DNA of 64,000 nucleotides, from assembly GCA_015852425.1 (NCBI GenBank), contig JAAAIG010000054.1, positions 6,853-70,852 on the forward strand, written 5' to 3'. The first letter of the stretch is position 1. Every line of letters starts with the position of its first letter. The translations under genes and the position numbers were made by a program. Below are positions 10,711 through 22,929 of this stretch, in pieces. This DNA comes from Gryganskiella cystojenkinii (taxonomy: Eukaryota > Mortierellomycota > Mortierellomycetes > Mortierellales > Mortierellaceae). Under the pieces are notes generated by a model. That model did not search any database. It was not told where the DNA came from and saw nothing but the letters and a program-made list of their open reading frames with translations.

Positions 10711-11864
10711 CTACTGTTTTGGTACAGGGAAGCGGGTCTCAGCAGTGCGGAAATAGGATATGGCCGCAGGTTGGATCTTCTCCCAAGCCTCGTCAAAGGC
10801 ATTAAGCATCCCCTGTGGCAGCGGACCCTTATCCAAATCCGCGAGGTTATCCTCCAGATGCTTCAGCGATGAGGCACCGATGATGATCCCATCCTTGGCC
10901 TCCAGTTGCGAATGATGTCTCATCCAGCGAAGCGTAGCCTCGAGTAACGGAATGTTATTCTCCTTGGCGGCTTTGTTCAGGATCTGGAGACCATCGAACG
11001 TTAACTTGTTCCAGTGTTGTGCACGGAAGCTATAAGATAGAGAGCGATCGAAAAGAAAGAAAAAGAATGGCAAGGAACATGAATCAGAGGCGATCAATAG
11101 CTCCGTTGCAACTCAAGTGAAAAAAAATGAAGTAGATTGGGGATGGATAAACGGCAAACTTACACTTTTCCGAATCCAGTGTTGACGTCGTATCGAGATC
11201 CTTCAGAAACGTCCTCGTCAAACTTGTAGTGACCAGTCAAAAGACCGCCTGCGCTGGGGGAATAGGCGTAAAATGAAATGTTCAGCTCTCTCAAGCAGGG
11301 TAAGAGTTCAGGCACGACAGATCTTGAAATCGGGTTGTAAATGCCCTGGTAGACTGAGGGCAAAACATAACCTAGCCGCTTGCACATCTCATAACATTGA
11401 GCGACCTGCCAGGCAGCATAGTTGGACAGACCGAATCGATCAAAACGGCCCTCTCTGTAGAGCTCATCAACAGTCTTGAGGGTCTCTTCCATTGGGGTCG
11501 CGAAATCAGGTGAATGGAGGTAAAAAATATCGACCTTAGTAGCCTTGAGGGCCTCTAGGGACAAGGCGAATTGATCGCGCAGCTTTGGAGCCGTGAACGC
11601 GCCGTCCTCAAAGGGGAAGACTTTGGTTCCGATCTTGAGACTGGAGAGGAGTAACTGACCGAGTACGATCTCGGTATCACCCCGACCATAAATGCGAGCT
11701 GTGTCGACCTCGACATGACCATGGTTGGTAAAGGTGTCGAGGAAAGGCTTGACATTCTCAGCACCACGGACACGGATGAGTGCTGTTTCGCTCTGGGTTT
11801 CTTCAAGGCCAAATGTCATGGAACCAAGGACGATGCGGGGGACGTTCTCGTAGTTAGGCGTCAT
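10711..11864 (-). CDS. Aldo/keto reductase, AKR7-like (aldehyde reductase)
   Basis: Two exons, complement(10711..11029, 11164..11864), give 339 residues. The enzyme should be a cytosolic NADPH-dependent reductase of aldehydes or ketones, in the family that includes mammalian aflatoxin-aldehyde reductase. The AKR catalytic tetrad is readable: Asp54 and Tyr59 in VDTARIYGRG, Lys81 in GTKVFPF and His117 in YLHSPD. The barrel continues with GLSNYAAWQV, YQGIYNP and FYAYSPSAGGLLTG. The C-terminal cofactor loop GIIIGASSLKHLEDNL is in exon 2. The ATG at 11864 starts the family-typical N terminus (PRIVLGSMTFG); an in-frame start at 11978 would add 38 residues and may be an alternative form. The natural substrate is unknown. 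Confidence 0.9.
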
Positions 11865-13333
11865 TGTGCTTATGGTTTTTTGATGGTGTGTTCGTGTGAT
11901 TCGAGGTACGGACGTGAAGGGTGGAGGATTTGCTGAGGACTGCTGCAAGTAGGAAGTTATAGGTGGTGAATTGAACAATGATGAAAAACAGAAATTACAA
12001 GCGAGATCATATTCTTTTATACTTGAGAACTTGGAGAATCATCGTCAAACTGCGCAGAAAATTGTCAATGGACATTTCTCGCCACCAAGGGCAACCTGCC
12101 TTTTGTCGCGTAAAGAACTCTACTTACTGCGGAAAAGAGGGGAGGAGGACGACAGCCGTTTCTCTGGAAGTGTCTATTTGTCGTCCAGTGCTCTCATATG
12201 TGTCCGATATCGACTAGATTTCACGTTCATTGCCTGCACTGAATTCCACTCGCAACCTCCACAACTGCAAACACTAAATCCACGCTTCTCGCTTACCATG
12301 ACCTTGGCCCGGTCTTGTCCTTATTTCTTGCCGTAAACTTCAAGTCCATGAGATCTCTAGGCCCGATTTGATACTTTTATTTGAGACGTAGCCTGCAGCC
12401 GGCCAAATTACTGAGTCCTTGACTTTCAGACGCCTCGTCTTGGTGTCCAGAGTTTTACCACGACTTTATCCAGTGCTTTACAGACAGTCTCCGCAAGGAC
12501 TGGATTGTCAGCAGCGACCCGCAACAGCTCCTTGAAGTCATCGTGCGCGGACCAAATGGATGGGGTACTGGAAAGCAGGACCCCTCTTTACCATGTAGAG
12601 AAGCGTCCTTATACAGTGCCCGAATTTTGCAGCAGAAGACATGTGCACAAATATCCTCGGTCCTTCAAAAGCAGTACTTACCAAGACGTGACACGCTACA
12701 GACACAATCAACCTCAGATTGCATCCAAAACTCTTAGCAAGGCTCCAAAGGAACCCCTTCCCCCCCTCCCCGGATTTCTTGCTGTATCAGTAGCTTGAGC
12801 TGCTCGCCATCTTAGTGTCGCTGCCCTGGAACATCACCTATGACTTTGTCATATAAAAGTCTAACGCCCTATATGATATGCAATGGTACCGTTGTCGTGT
12901 TGCCTTCCACTTATGGCATTGTCATCATAAGGACTAAGATTTCTGAGACACAGCTCTGCAGTCCATTGCAACTGCGGAGGTTAGTGTCAAATGAGTAGTC
13001 GACGTCGGACGACAAATAAGAGCACTGGACGGCAAATAAGAAAATCGGACGACAAAATAGACACTTTTCCCGTTTCTCCGCTTCCCTTTTTTTTTTTCGG
13101 CATCTTCGCTGACTTGAGCTGTGTTCAGGACGTCAACAAACAAGAAGACGCGGTCACTCAGCAAATCGTGATCCGCTTGATACTTGCAGGATCATTACGT
13201 CTGGTACTTAGGACGGAAAGACATATAAACGAGGCTTCGTGATTCTTTTCTCAGTGGTTAGCAAATGACAAAAAGATATCCAGGTCCTTTTTTTTTCTTA
13301 CTCAAGGTCCCTCGCAGGCTAATGGGTTTGCTG
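11865..13333. other. Intergenic; possible decayed coding fragment near 12440-12800
   Basis: About 1.5 kb without a supported gene. The part next to 11865 should include the reductase promoter. At 12440-12800 several overlapping plus-strand frames read as protein-like pieces (for example LLEVIVRGPNGWGTGK) but shift frame and match no family I recognise. Near 12995-13055 a GGACGACAAA-type motif recurs at about 20-bp intervals. Confidence 0.35.
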
Positions 13334-13699
13334 TTAGGTTATCTGATAGTGAACAGCGTGCCTTTCTCCATTCCGCAGTCTTTGAACGCGCGTTCTAGCT
13401 GGTTGCTCGTCTGTACTCCTCGAAACTTGATATGAACCGTGGGCCATGGTATCCGCGATGCCTTGGCTTGCTTGATATGAATCCTGGATCTTGTCCGCCG
13501 CTGCCAGTCCAAGATAGAAATCGACCACAGACCAGTGTCGCAACGTCTCTGAGGTCGTACCGTCGTTCTCGTTGTTGCCGCTCTTGACTCGATTTCGCTC
13601 TCCTGGTCTTGATCTTGATCTTGAATGGCTCAACTCCACTTCTCTTACCTCTCCTTGGCCCGTACTTGAAAGACTTGACTCCATCTCGCATTCGCCCAT
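13334..13699 (-). CDS. Small hypothetical protein (121 aa), uncertain
   Basis: An uninterrupted minus-strand frame from ATG 13699 to the stop at 13334. The product is hydrophilic and rich in Ser, Arg and Glu, with SHSRSRSRPGER and a central HWSVVDFYLGLAAADKIQ segment that could be helical. I recognise no domain. It stands alone between gene-poor sequence and a tRNA. Length and composition fit a real small gene but also chance. Confidence 0.25.
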   Translation of the reverse strand: MGECEMESSLSSTGQGEVREVELSHSRSRSRPGERNRVKSGNNENDGTTSETLRHWSVVDFYLGLAAADKIQDSYQASQGIADTMAHGSYQVSRSTDEQPARTRVQRLRNGERHAVHYQIT

Positions 13700-13787
13700 G
13701 ATGAAGGACCCGCAGTCAAAAAGTCAAAGCTGAACAAAACAGAGAGAGAGAGAATTATTGATTGCGAGATCAAAAGTTAAAAGTAAG

Positions 13788-13860
13788 CGCCCAATGTGGG
13801 GGTCGAACCCACAGCCTTCAGATTAAGAGTCTGACGCTCTACCGATTGAGCTAACCGGGC
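13788..13860 (-). tRNA. tRNA-Lys (CUU)
   Basis: A 73-nt cloverleaf on the minus strand. The acceptor stem GCCCGGT pairs with ATTGGGC using two G-T pairs; the D arm has TAGCTCAATCGGTAGAGC; the anticodon loop CTCTTAA gives CUU between TCAGA and TCTGA; the T arm has GGTTCGACC. No intron is present. CCA is not encoded, as expected in a eukaryotic nucleus. Confidence 0.95.
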
Positions 13861-14160
13861 TTGCTGTGCTTGATGATTTCATATTGACTTGGATTATCAG
13901 AACATATTTGAATATATTTATATAAATTAAGGTTTATCACGTGCATTCTTTAATTGACAGATTTCTTTAATTGATTGTACATCTCTGGGATTTCGGTTTC
14001 CGCGCTCTACAAGAAAATAAAAAATCGCGTTCTCCACAAGGCCGTGGGATATGTCAAATAACAACGGACCACCAGGCAGTTTTGTCAAAAATGTGAGCAA
14101 GCGTGCGAATGAGTGTTTGATTTTTTATAAGCAAGTAATGAGTATAATAGCAAAAAAAAA

Positions 14161-16890
14161 CTATGTGTCCTTGGAAAGAACAGGCTCCATCTCTTGAGCC
14201 GTGGGAGGCGTTGAGGCGCCTGAGTGGAAACCCGAGGCTGACGGACTATCGTTCTCATCCGTATCCGAGGACCGAGTCATCCCTTCCAATCCATAACGAC
14301 GTCGACGACTCATGCTTAGCCGCCTAGTCACTTCTGCAAACGGTTTGTCCTTGGCGAGTTCTGTCAAAGCCTCGAGTTTAAAACCCTCGCCTAGTTGGAT
14401 CTGACCAGATGTGAAACTACTGGTCCTGCTACGACTCCTCGATCGAGTTCCCTCAGCGCTCGCGGGGGTGTAGGCGCCTCCCCAAGAAGATCTTCTTGAC
14501 CGACCGGCGGTAGCTCCTGCAGGATTCAAAAAGAAAAAGACATCGTCCGCATCTGAATCCTCAGCACGTTCCCATTCAAAACGACCATCCTTGCCTAACC
14601 ACTGGTTTATAGGTTGAGCTGCAGTGTTGAAAATGGTCTGAGCGAGATTAGTTCCCGAGGCAGAGCGACTGGGACGATCGTTGGGCGAAGGATCCAGAAT
14701 TCGCTTCGAGTCAAAATCGGGGTAGATCTCGGGAGCGAGTTCGTTAATAAGATCCGTGATTGTCTTTCTGAGTTCTGAGCGGGCCTTGCGTAGATCGTTG
14801 ATCGTGTTCTCCTCTCCTGGGATGATGGACAAGAACAATGGTCGGATCGACTTGAAGATATCGATGCCCTGTTCACCGAATCGGATGCTGGCATAAGTAA
14901 CGAACGGAATCAAAGCCCATGCTGCCCAGGCGATCAAGAGACGAGATTTGAGCGACAGATCGAATCGACCACAGTAGATGAAGACCAAGACCGAATACGA
15001 GAAATAGAGAACGGGCATCAATCCCAATGCGACCAACAACTTCCAGGTGGCCAAGACATCGCGACCAGCAATTTTGACCGTCGAAGCAGCCAAAGCCTCC
15101 TTGGCCTTCTTGTTACTGATCACACGAGCGACAATCGCGACAGGAAGGTTCATGAGTGTTCCAGGGAGGGCCAAGCAGCTCAAAAAGATCATCTGGATCA
15201 CACGATAGAGCAACATTCCGATGGCGTGTCGTCTCGTTGTCTTGATGTTGACTTGATGATCCCGCAATCCATGGTACCGAAGTTGAGTGTTGTAATGCAT
15301 GACCTTGTCCTTGGCCTCGATGACCTTTGGGTTATCCTTGAAATGCATGTATCCCGCCACGAATCGACGGTTCAGTTCCACGACCTGAGAGATTTGAAGC
15401 TTGCGATGAGTGGGCTTGTACAGACGACGAGCAGCTTGGATGACCATCAGTGTCTCGTAATCGGGTGCGTTCAAGGTCACTCCTCGGAGAGCTTCATAGA
15501 TCGTGTCCAGTAACTTTCCACAAGCCTCGCGTTTTTCTGCTCCGCCCTTTTTGTACATCTCGACAAGCTCTGGTGGGACGGTCAAGGGTTCACCAAACTC
15601 GACAACGGCACGGGAACGAAAACGGTGAGGGTGAAAGTAGTTGAGTCCACATGTGACAATTTTAAGATCCAAGGAAGGGTTAGCAGCCAATGCTCCAAGT
15701 GCCATGATCGTGACTCCGGCTAACAACAGTACGCCATAGTGAGGGTATGGGTTAGTAATTGTCTCTCTCTCTTTTTCAAACGTCACTTCGTGATCTTATG
15801 CTCCATCCGCCAGTGGCTTTATCCCGCCTACCTTTCAAAGGAAGCATCTCTGCGCGATCGTGGGATCCTCCTTCAGGGAAGATACCGACACAATGCCCAG
15901 CGTTGAGTCGCTCAAAGACAGTTTTATAAACATTGGTCTGATCCATATGGGGCATGCATTTGTATTTCGATCCTTCGGGCAAGGTCAAGAACTCAAGGGC
16001 CTTGAGCTCTTTGAATTCCTTCTTGACGATCAATTCCGTGTCTGAGATGATTTCCGCGACAGCAGAGGTACCAACATCTTTAGGGAGTGAAATCTGATCG
16101 CCAACCATGAGTTCCTTTGTGAATTTGGTGCCGATTCCAATGATCCTGAGAGGGTCGTTCTTACGATCCTGAAGACGGATAGTGCCCGACCCTGACTTTG
16201 CCAAATCCTGAGGACGTTCCACAGGGACTACGGAGATAAGAAAATAGAGAGAGAGAGAAAGAGTTGTTAGATAAGATTGTTAGATATGGTTCATAGAGCT
16301 CTGTTAGCGTAAAACATATAAAAACCGAAAAGGACTTCTTGCAGGCATATGACTGATAGCAAAGAAAACGGTTGATTGAAGGATTAAACTTACTAGCATT
16401 CATGGATCTGGCCATGGCTCCGATCCATCGGCGGTCCATGGATTTCTTTGCTGCCAAGAACGAGACCCTCCTGCCGCATTCGCGCATCAACACGAGTGGA
16501 TCTACGAACTAATGAGAGGAGACAACAAAAAACGAATTGTTAAAAAAGGTGATCCCCTTCAGAGAAAGAGTTCATTCTCTGAACGTCCATGCATCCATCC
16601 CCACCCTACAAACACCTGTCTCTCACTTTCTAAGTGATCAGCTGTCTGTGGGCTATCCACGTGTCTTGAGTGAATTGAATTGTCTCGGTCAATCACATGC
16701 TGACTGGTTCATTTCAAAAAATAAAAAAAAGAAGGCACCCAATTACCTGGTTGGCATGAGGTGCAGCGACAAAAATGACGGGTCCTTTTTGAGGGATCTT
16801 GTGTGCTCCTCTGGGTCGAATCTCTCGAAAGAAGATGTCGAGCATGATGGTGAAGAAGAACGACACAAAGTCGTAGATCTGGAGCCCCAT
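14161..16890 (-). CDS. Glycerol-3-phosphate O-acyltransferase (SCT1/GPT2 family)
   Basis: Four exons, complement(14161..15719, 15832..16227, 16394..16508, 16747..16890), join in phase to 737 residues. The enzyme acylates sn-glycerol-3-phosphate (possibly also dihydroxyacetone phosphate) at the ER, the first step of phosphatidate and triacylglycerol synthesis. Acyltransferase motif I is PHANQFVDP near residues 44-52, built across the exon 1-2 junction; motif III is GIFPEGGSHD. The insert between motifs, including IPVERPQDLAK, is typical of fungal Gat1/Gat2. Hydrophobic segments in the second half (FLSCLALPGTLMNLPVAIVA, then two more) are the expected membrane helices. The C-terminal 150 residues are Ser/Arg-rich and probably phospho-regulated. 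Length matches the yeast enzymes. Confidence 0.92.
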
Positions 16891-18820
16891 TATGCTATTT
16901 TTTGTGCTCTTGTGTGGTGAGTCCAGTTGTGGTTGAGGTCAATAGTATTCTTTTTTCCTAAGTTGGTGTTTCCTTAACCGTCTCTCCTCGTTTCTGGTGG
17001 TGGTGACGGTAATGGATAGAGGGAAGTGGAAAATCAGAGTAGGGAAAATGGAATGAATAATGTGATGAGAGAAAGAAGAAAAAGAAAAAGGGAATTGAGA
17101 AAAGAAAAAACGACCCCACTTTACAAACGAACCTTCGAATTTCTCTTCAGTGCAGAGTTTTTCTTTTTAAAAAAAATCGCGATTACGTCTTCTTGATCCG
17201 AGGTATGCAAGCGCGTTATCATCCATCGCTTCGATGCTGCTATGCATGCAGACAATCACCGAACCATGGATGCATGAGTCGCGATTATCGGTGTATCTCG
17301 TTTCTGTTTGCTGGGCGGACAAACCATTGGACAATCCCTCTGCTGTGCTCTCTCCTGCTCTGCTCTGCTGCTGGAGGCTGACTCTGTTTTTGTGTACCAC
17401 AAACGCGTCGATCATTTTTTTTTTCTTGTCCCCTGGATTCTACCCTTGCTCCTTCTTGCGGAAAACTAACACAGTCCCTCTCCTTCTCAACCCTAAAGCT
17501 CGAATTTTTCTTGCAGGAGCATGCAAGGGCAATCAAAACATAAAAAAAGGTGGTTGGCTCCAATCCCAACCTTCGTTCTGTTTTTAAACAAAATAGAAGA
17601 AACTCATCCCCTGAGCTCCTTCTTCATTTTGCTCTCAATGCCCACACCCACACCCACACCCCAACCCATACACCCCTCGTCTTTTTTATACATTTTTATT
17701 TTTATCCTATTGGTTGGTACCCAAGGAGGCTAGTTTATTTACTATGGGATAGGAAAGGAGTCGCACAACAACGAACAAAAGAGAGAAAAAAAGGGAGCAA
17801 AGAAGAGAAGAATAATAACGGAGTTGTTTTTGTCTACTTTTCTCGATGTGTCATTCCTTCAAGACAAGGGTCCAGAGCATATAAAAGTTGCCCGGCTGGG
17901 CAAAAAAAAATCGAATAAAAAACAGGTAGGACTTCTGCGTCAATATGGGAATACCGATTGATCCTGGCAGCAAGTGAACGATCGAAACAATCCTGTTTCT
18001 CTTTTTTTTCGGCTTTGGCAGAGTAGAAATGGTGGTACTTAATGGTGACATGGTGAAAGTACGGGAACCGAGCTGTCAAAGCGAGAATGGTTGATCGACT
18101 GACAAACCTAAAGAGCAGCCAGCAACACGGAACAGAACAAAAGGGAGCAGTGTACGAAATGACGATGTGCCTGTTGGAAGATCAAAGGGATATTCGCAAA
18201 AAACACACAACAAAACGAGGACGAGGATAAGGATGGCTCAGTTCGGTCGTTTCATGATGACCTTGCAAAAGTTTCCCTTACACTTGGATTGTGGGGTTAC
18301 TTTCTTTTTTGCTTTGCCTCGACCCTTCTTTTTTTCCCTTCTTTTCATTTCTCTTTCGCTTTTCCCGCCTGTTTTATATTCGTTGCTTGTTCCTATTCCT
18401 TTTCCATGTATGCCCTTCACTATATCACTATACTTATATATTTTTTTATCATCTTGCATTGAACTCTTCAAGCATACTGCATCGACATCATTTTATTATT
18501 GACGAACAAAGGAACTTTGACGTATCAAACGCACTCTCTCACTCCACGCTGGATCTTGGACATCAAAAAAAGCGCTTTGGCTACTTCTCAAGACACTTAT
18601 CACCACAGATACCCCCTGTCAACTTCCAGCCTGTCAACGCCTTTTCTACGCCCTTTTTGGACCCTACGCTTTCTTCCACCTCTCGACCATACGCATCTCT
18701 CCCCTTCATCTTCTGACGCACATCCATCAAATCAGGCCAACAGCTGTTGGCTCTTGCACTCAACCTGGTTCCGATTTTTCTTCGTCTATCGACTTTTTGG
18801 ACACGGGATCGACTTTCAAT
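16891..18820. other. Divergent intergenic region between the GPAT and four-TM genes
   Basis: About 1.9 kb between two divergently transcribed genes; it should hold both promoters. It has purine-rich and T-rich tracts and a CCCACA-type short repeat near 17640-17660. Plus-strand pyrimidine-rich leader sequence precedes 18821. No gene or RNA is supported. Confidence 0.45.
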
Positions 18821-21800
18821 ATGACTCTGCGGACACCCGTCCTCCTCAAAGTCTCCCTCTGGATTCAAGCCGTAGGTCGATCATCTTTCACTCCCACTTA
18901 TATTTCGATCGACCACTAAAACAAAGAAAAAAATTCCTGCAAACATCTTTCATACTTGACAGTCAATCCTAAAACGCCGTTTTCCCTTTTTCTCCCCCCA
19001 ACTTCCTCCTCCTCCTCCTCTTTTTTTTTTTTCTCTCCATGTTGGTGATGCGACTTCCTGGTGTTGGTTTAAAAACTATAGGCGCTGCTTTTGGTGTTGA
19101 CATCAATATTGGCGGATACGAATGCATGGATCGGCGCCATCGTCACGGCTGTTGGATTGACATTTGTAGTCATCGGCGTCGTTGCTGCTCATAAGCAGCA
19201 TGTTGGCTACTTGTACCTTGTAAGAGTTTTGTCTCTATACCCATCCAAAAAAAAAGAGGTCAAGAAAAGTCAAGAATGTCTAATTCCTATGCTGATACGC
19301 GTCCTTGTGTTATCTTTCTCGTTCTCGTAGTACGCGACCATTGTCGGATTGTGGGAAATTTTAGCCCTGGCGCATATATTGATGATGTGCGGTCTCATCT
19401 CATTACCCAAGATCCCTCAAATCGACCTGACCGGCGCCGTGATCGGACAAAAGAAACTTTCCGTCGCCCCTGGCGCCTCTTCCACCAGCGCCGCAACCAA
19501 AGATAATCCACCTGATGTCCTCAAGATCGTCTTGCCAGTTCTCTATGGTGCTCACTGGTGTTTCTGGGTCCTCGCCTTGGTTTGTCTGTTCTCCTTGAGG
19601 ACCTCAAGGCCACATTATCTTCAGGAACCAAACACAGAGTTCGAGATCCAGGACCCAAAATTACCACTATCACACCAACAGGAACAACAAGAACAGCATC
19701 GACCACACTCTCTGGAATCAACTCGGAGTCAACATTGGCATCAACACCGCTCGAGTCTGGATAACAGCAGCAGCAGTAACAATTTCAGGATGAGTCAACA
19801 TCTTTTGAACTTTCGACAGTCTGTTATCTCCCCAATGGGTGCGCCTGCTCCAGCAACAGCAATGACGACCAGCGGATCAGCAACAATATCACCATCGTAC
19901 CCCTTTGTGCATCATGGCAAGAAAATCGTGCCGGCGCGATTCTCAACTGATAGCAAGGTCATCCAAATGCCCGACCTATCTTACCAGGGGTCGACCATGG
20001 CAACAGAGAAGAGAGCGAGCTCTGAGAGCAATGCGATCTACATCCCTAACGACCCACGCATAACCCAGGTCGTGGTCACGTTCAAGGATGAGAACTCCGA
20101 TCCTGCGGTCACGGAACCAACAAACCGAACCATGACAAAAGTAACCGAGGCGACGACCGTGTATATTACCAACCACAACTATGCCAAGGGCAAAAATAGC
20201 TCTCAACAACAGGACACAGCCATTGTGACGACAACAACTTCTCAGCATGTAGCTATTGCAGGTAGCAGCAGCAGGGACAACGAGAGTCAAAATACGAGCA
20301 ACAACGGCAAGGACAGCTATCTTCTCAATTTTGCCTCATCAGGAGAGTCCCTCTCGGATATGATCTTCAAGCAGGCCGAGATCACTGGCGGATCTTATGC
20401 TTTCTCCGCACTCTCGTCTTCGTCCAAGGATATGAAACAAACACAATCGTCTTCATCTTCCTCCTCAGCCGTCCATTCACCGTCTCGATCGTTCTCACTA
20501 CCAACGGCGGCACTGAGCAGTTCCTTCAAGACGAAGAATGAAGATGAGAAATCGATCGTTGGGCAGGTTCCTGACATCTCGGTTCCCAACCCAGCTAGGA
20601 TTCGCTCAACAGAGACAAAGGTCTCGCTGACCCTTTCCTCGGATTCTTCTTCTTCAGCGCTTTCGTCCCTATCCTCCAACACCACGACCTCTCTCGGAAG
20701 CGACTCTGGTAGTCTCGCACAGCAGGAAGGAGTGGTCGCAGGTCTGGCCATGGTTTCTGTCGATCCTTTGAATATCGTCCCAAATAACAAGGAATACTCT
20801 GGAAAACCCGATAGCCGATACTCCATTGAGCATCAGCAATCTACAAGAGTGTCCGCGGCCTTTGATAGCGACAGTAGTGGAGACGCACCTGTAAAGGATT
20901 CTTCTCCAGGGATGCAGCCTAACTCTTCGGAATCATCCCATTCGTTATCATCGATCCTGTCTTCGCCTCCGTTGGCCAGGCGTGAGGAACCACGGCACCA
21001 GCCTCAGGTCGTCGATCGATCGTATTCATCACCCCCGCCACCACCCTCACCGCTTCCAAGACCCGTGACGACTAAGGGCCAGCCCTCGACAGCAACAGCA
21101 TATGTATTCCCACCACGAGCATCAACGCCTTCATTCCCATCACGCATTCCAGTATCCGCATCGAACGACACACTACCCCCATTACCGCCATTGCACTCTG
21201 TCCAAACACCAGCGTCCCTCAACATCATACCCCCTGTCCTGTCTACCCCCGTCGAAACCTCCTTCACACCTGTGCCATCAACCCCTCCTTCGCCAGTCGC
21301 TACAACAGCGCCTCGAAAACCCAGTCTGGCCTCAATCCCATTCCAGTACTGGCGTAACAAGGCCGCCAACGCCGCCGCTAACCAAGGCAACGACTCCTCC
21401 TCCTCCGTGTCGTCCTCGTCCTCATCCTTCTCTCAAACCCTTGGCCAGACTTTTTCCAAAAAGAAAAAATTCCAGATTCCTAAAATCGTGATTCACCCGG
21501 ATGAAGAGGACGGTGAACCGCCTAGAGTTCTCTCTGACAAGGATATTGAGTATCTCTCCATGATGCCCCCACCACCGCTCCGACCGTTGATCCAACCTTG
21601 GGACGAAGAGTTTGCAGAGGATGAAGAGTACGATGATAATGAAGGGTACGATTACGATGAGAGTTTCCACCCGCATCATCATCACCATCAGCAACAGCAA
21701 CAGCAACAACAAATCTATCATCCTCAGTCAGTTCACCCACTCGACAGTGTCCATGAGGACACAGAGGACGAGGAACACGAACTCTATGGGGACGAAGGCA

Positions 21801-21913
21801 ACGCTTTCGGATCCCATGACCTTCCTGGATGTGACCCTTATGCGCTTGACGTCCCTATCGATCTGGATATGGATCTTCAGACTATTCAACAAGGCCGGAG
21901 GTACCCTTCCTAA
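18821..21913 (+). CDS. Four-TM membrane protein with long disordered cytoplasmic tail
   Basis: Three exons, 18821..18871, 19082..19219 and 19331..21913, are phase-compatible and give 923 residues. Exon 1 (MTLRTPVLLKVSLWIQA) joins directly to exon 2 (ALLLVLTSILADTNAW), making the first membrane helix. Further hydrophobic helices are IGAIVTAVGLTFVVIGVVAA, one around EILALAHILMMCGLISL, and one around LPVLYGAHWCFWVLALVCLF. About 800 residues of Ser/Thr/Pro/Gln-rich sequence follow, with poly-Ser, a PPPPPSPLPRP run, acidic clusters and a His/Gln tract near the end. Topology suggests a plasma-membrane or endosomal protein with a long regulatory tail. I do not recognise a named family; the function is unknown. 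Conservation of the tail is doubtful, that of the helices likely. Confidence 0.7.
21676..21720 (+). repeat. CAT/CAG-type codon repeat (His then Gln run)
   Basis: An in-frame trinucleotide-like tract encodes about six His followed by eight Gln in the tail of the four-TM protein. It is a candidate length-variable site. Confidence 0.6.
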
Positions 21914-22440
21914 TCCCACTGGGTCCTGCTCCATCGCCATGTATATACTCGCGAAATAAATACAAAAAAAAGACGAGACTTCCAGCGCTAATACAAGTGA
22001 TTACTAGTGTTTCTAACTGACGTTTTTAAACCGCGATTAACCGGTTAACCGACGTGTTTGTTGACCGAACCACGCTCTTGGACAAGATCAACCCGCCAGC
22101 AAGATTCACTTTCCACACCAACTTTCGGCTGCAGTTCGCTCACTTATCATCAACGCATTTCTCCTAACGCGCCTATGCCATGTCCTCCGAATCTACTCCC
22201 CAACAAAAGCATGGACAGAAAGATTTAGGACTGCCCTCCACCTCTTCGTTATGCCTTCCTTCTCGTAACCAAGCATGAATACGGCAGAAGCGCGTAATGC
22301 TAGAGGAGGGCTAGTTATCATTAACACTCATACTTGGATTTGCTGATAGGAAAACGATGGAAAGTGTGAAGAGGATAAGAGAAAAAAGGCGATAAAAAAA
22401 GCATGGAAAGAAAACATAGAAGAGGCAAACATTGAGAAGA
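21914..22440. other. Intergenic, no gene recognised
   Basis: 3' flank of the four-TM gene. It contains a 12-bp palindrome, TTAACCGGTTAA, near 22037. No coding frame of note. Confidence 0.35.
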
Positions 22441-22628
22441 GAAACATGAAAAGGATGGTAGACTGCTATGTTCCCTCTGCCATCCACGACATTGCCAACT
22501 CGCTGTGTTCGCCACCAACAACAACAACCACTGGGACTAAAAAAACTCCTTTCCCTGTTTCACTCTATTTGGTGTTTTCTTGTTGAAAAGCTGGCGGAAC
22601 AGAGAGTGAGAGAGAGGAGGGAGAGTCC

Positions 22629-22856
22629 ATGCATGCAAGCGTGCAGCATCTTGAAAATGAAGCAGTTCCCAAGGTAGTTGATGATTACAGTAACAACATG
22701 GGCGGAGTTGATATTGTTGACCAACTACGACAGTACTACTCAGTTCAGATGCGAGTGAACAGAACCTGGATGCTACTCTTCTTTTGGACCCTTGATACCT
22801 CCATTTTAATCGCCTATCTATTCTGGAAGATGTTAATACCACAAAAATACCAGTAA
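22629..22856 (+). pseudogene. piggyBac-type transposase fragment (relic)
   Basis: The frame encodes a segment with VDDYSNNMGGVDIVDQLRQ, then a Tyr-Tyr pair, RTWMLLFFWTLDTS and a hydrophobic helix. This is the characteristic end of the DDE_Tnp_1_7 (piggyBac) catalytic domain, including the last conserved acidic residue in NMGGVD. The catalytic first and second Asp regions, TTAA ends and terminal inverted repeats are not visible, and the frame stops at 22856. Later plus-strand frames (near 23014-23230) may continue the C-terminal region but are broken. It is a dead fragment of a DNA transposon. Confidence 0.8.
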
Positions 22857-22929
22857 AGAAGTCCACCGTGACTTTTGTTTGAAGTTAGTTTGACAACTGA
22901 TCGAGTTTTTCAATACACTCGATTGCGGC

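Noticed and set aside
12440..12800. Possible gene fragment with LLEVIVRGPNGWGTGK
   Set aside because: Frame breaks within 200 bp and I can name no family; mentioned only under the intergenic entry.
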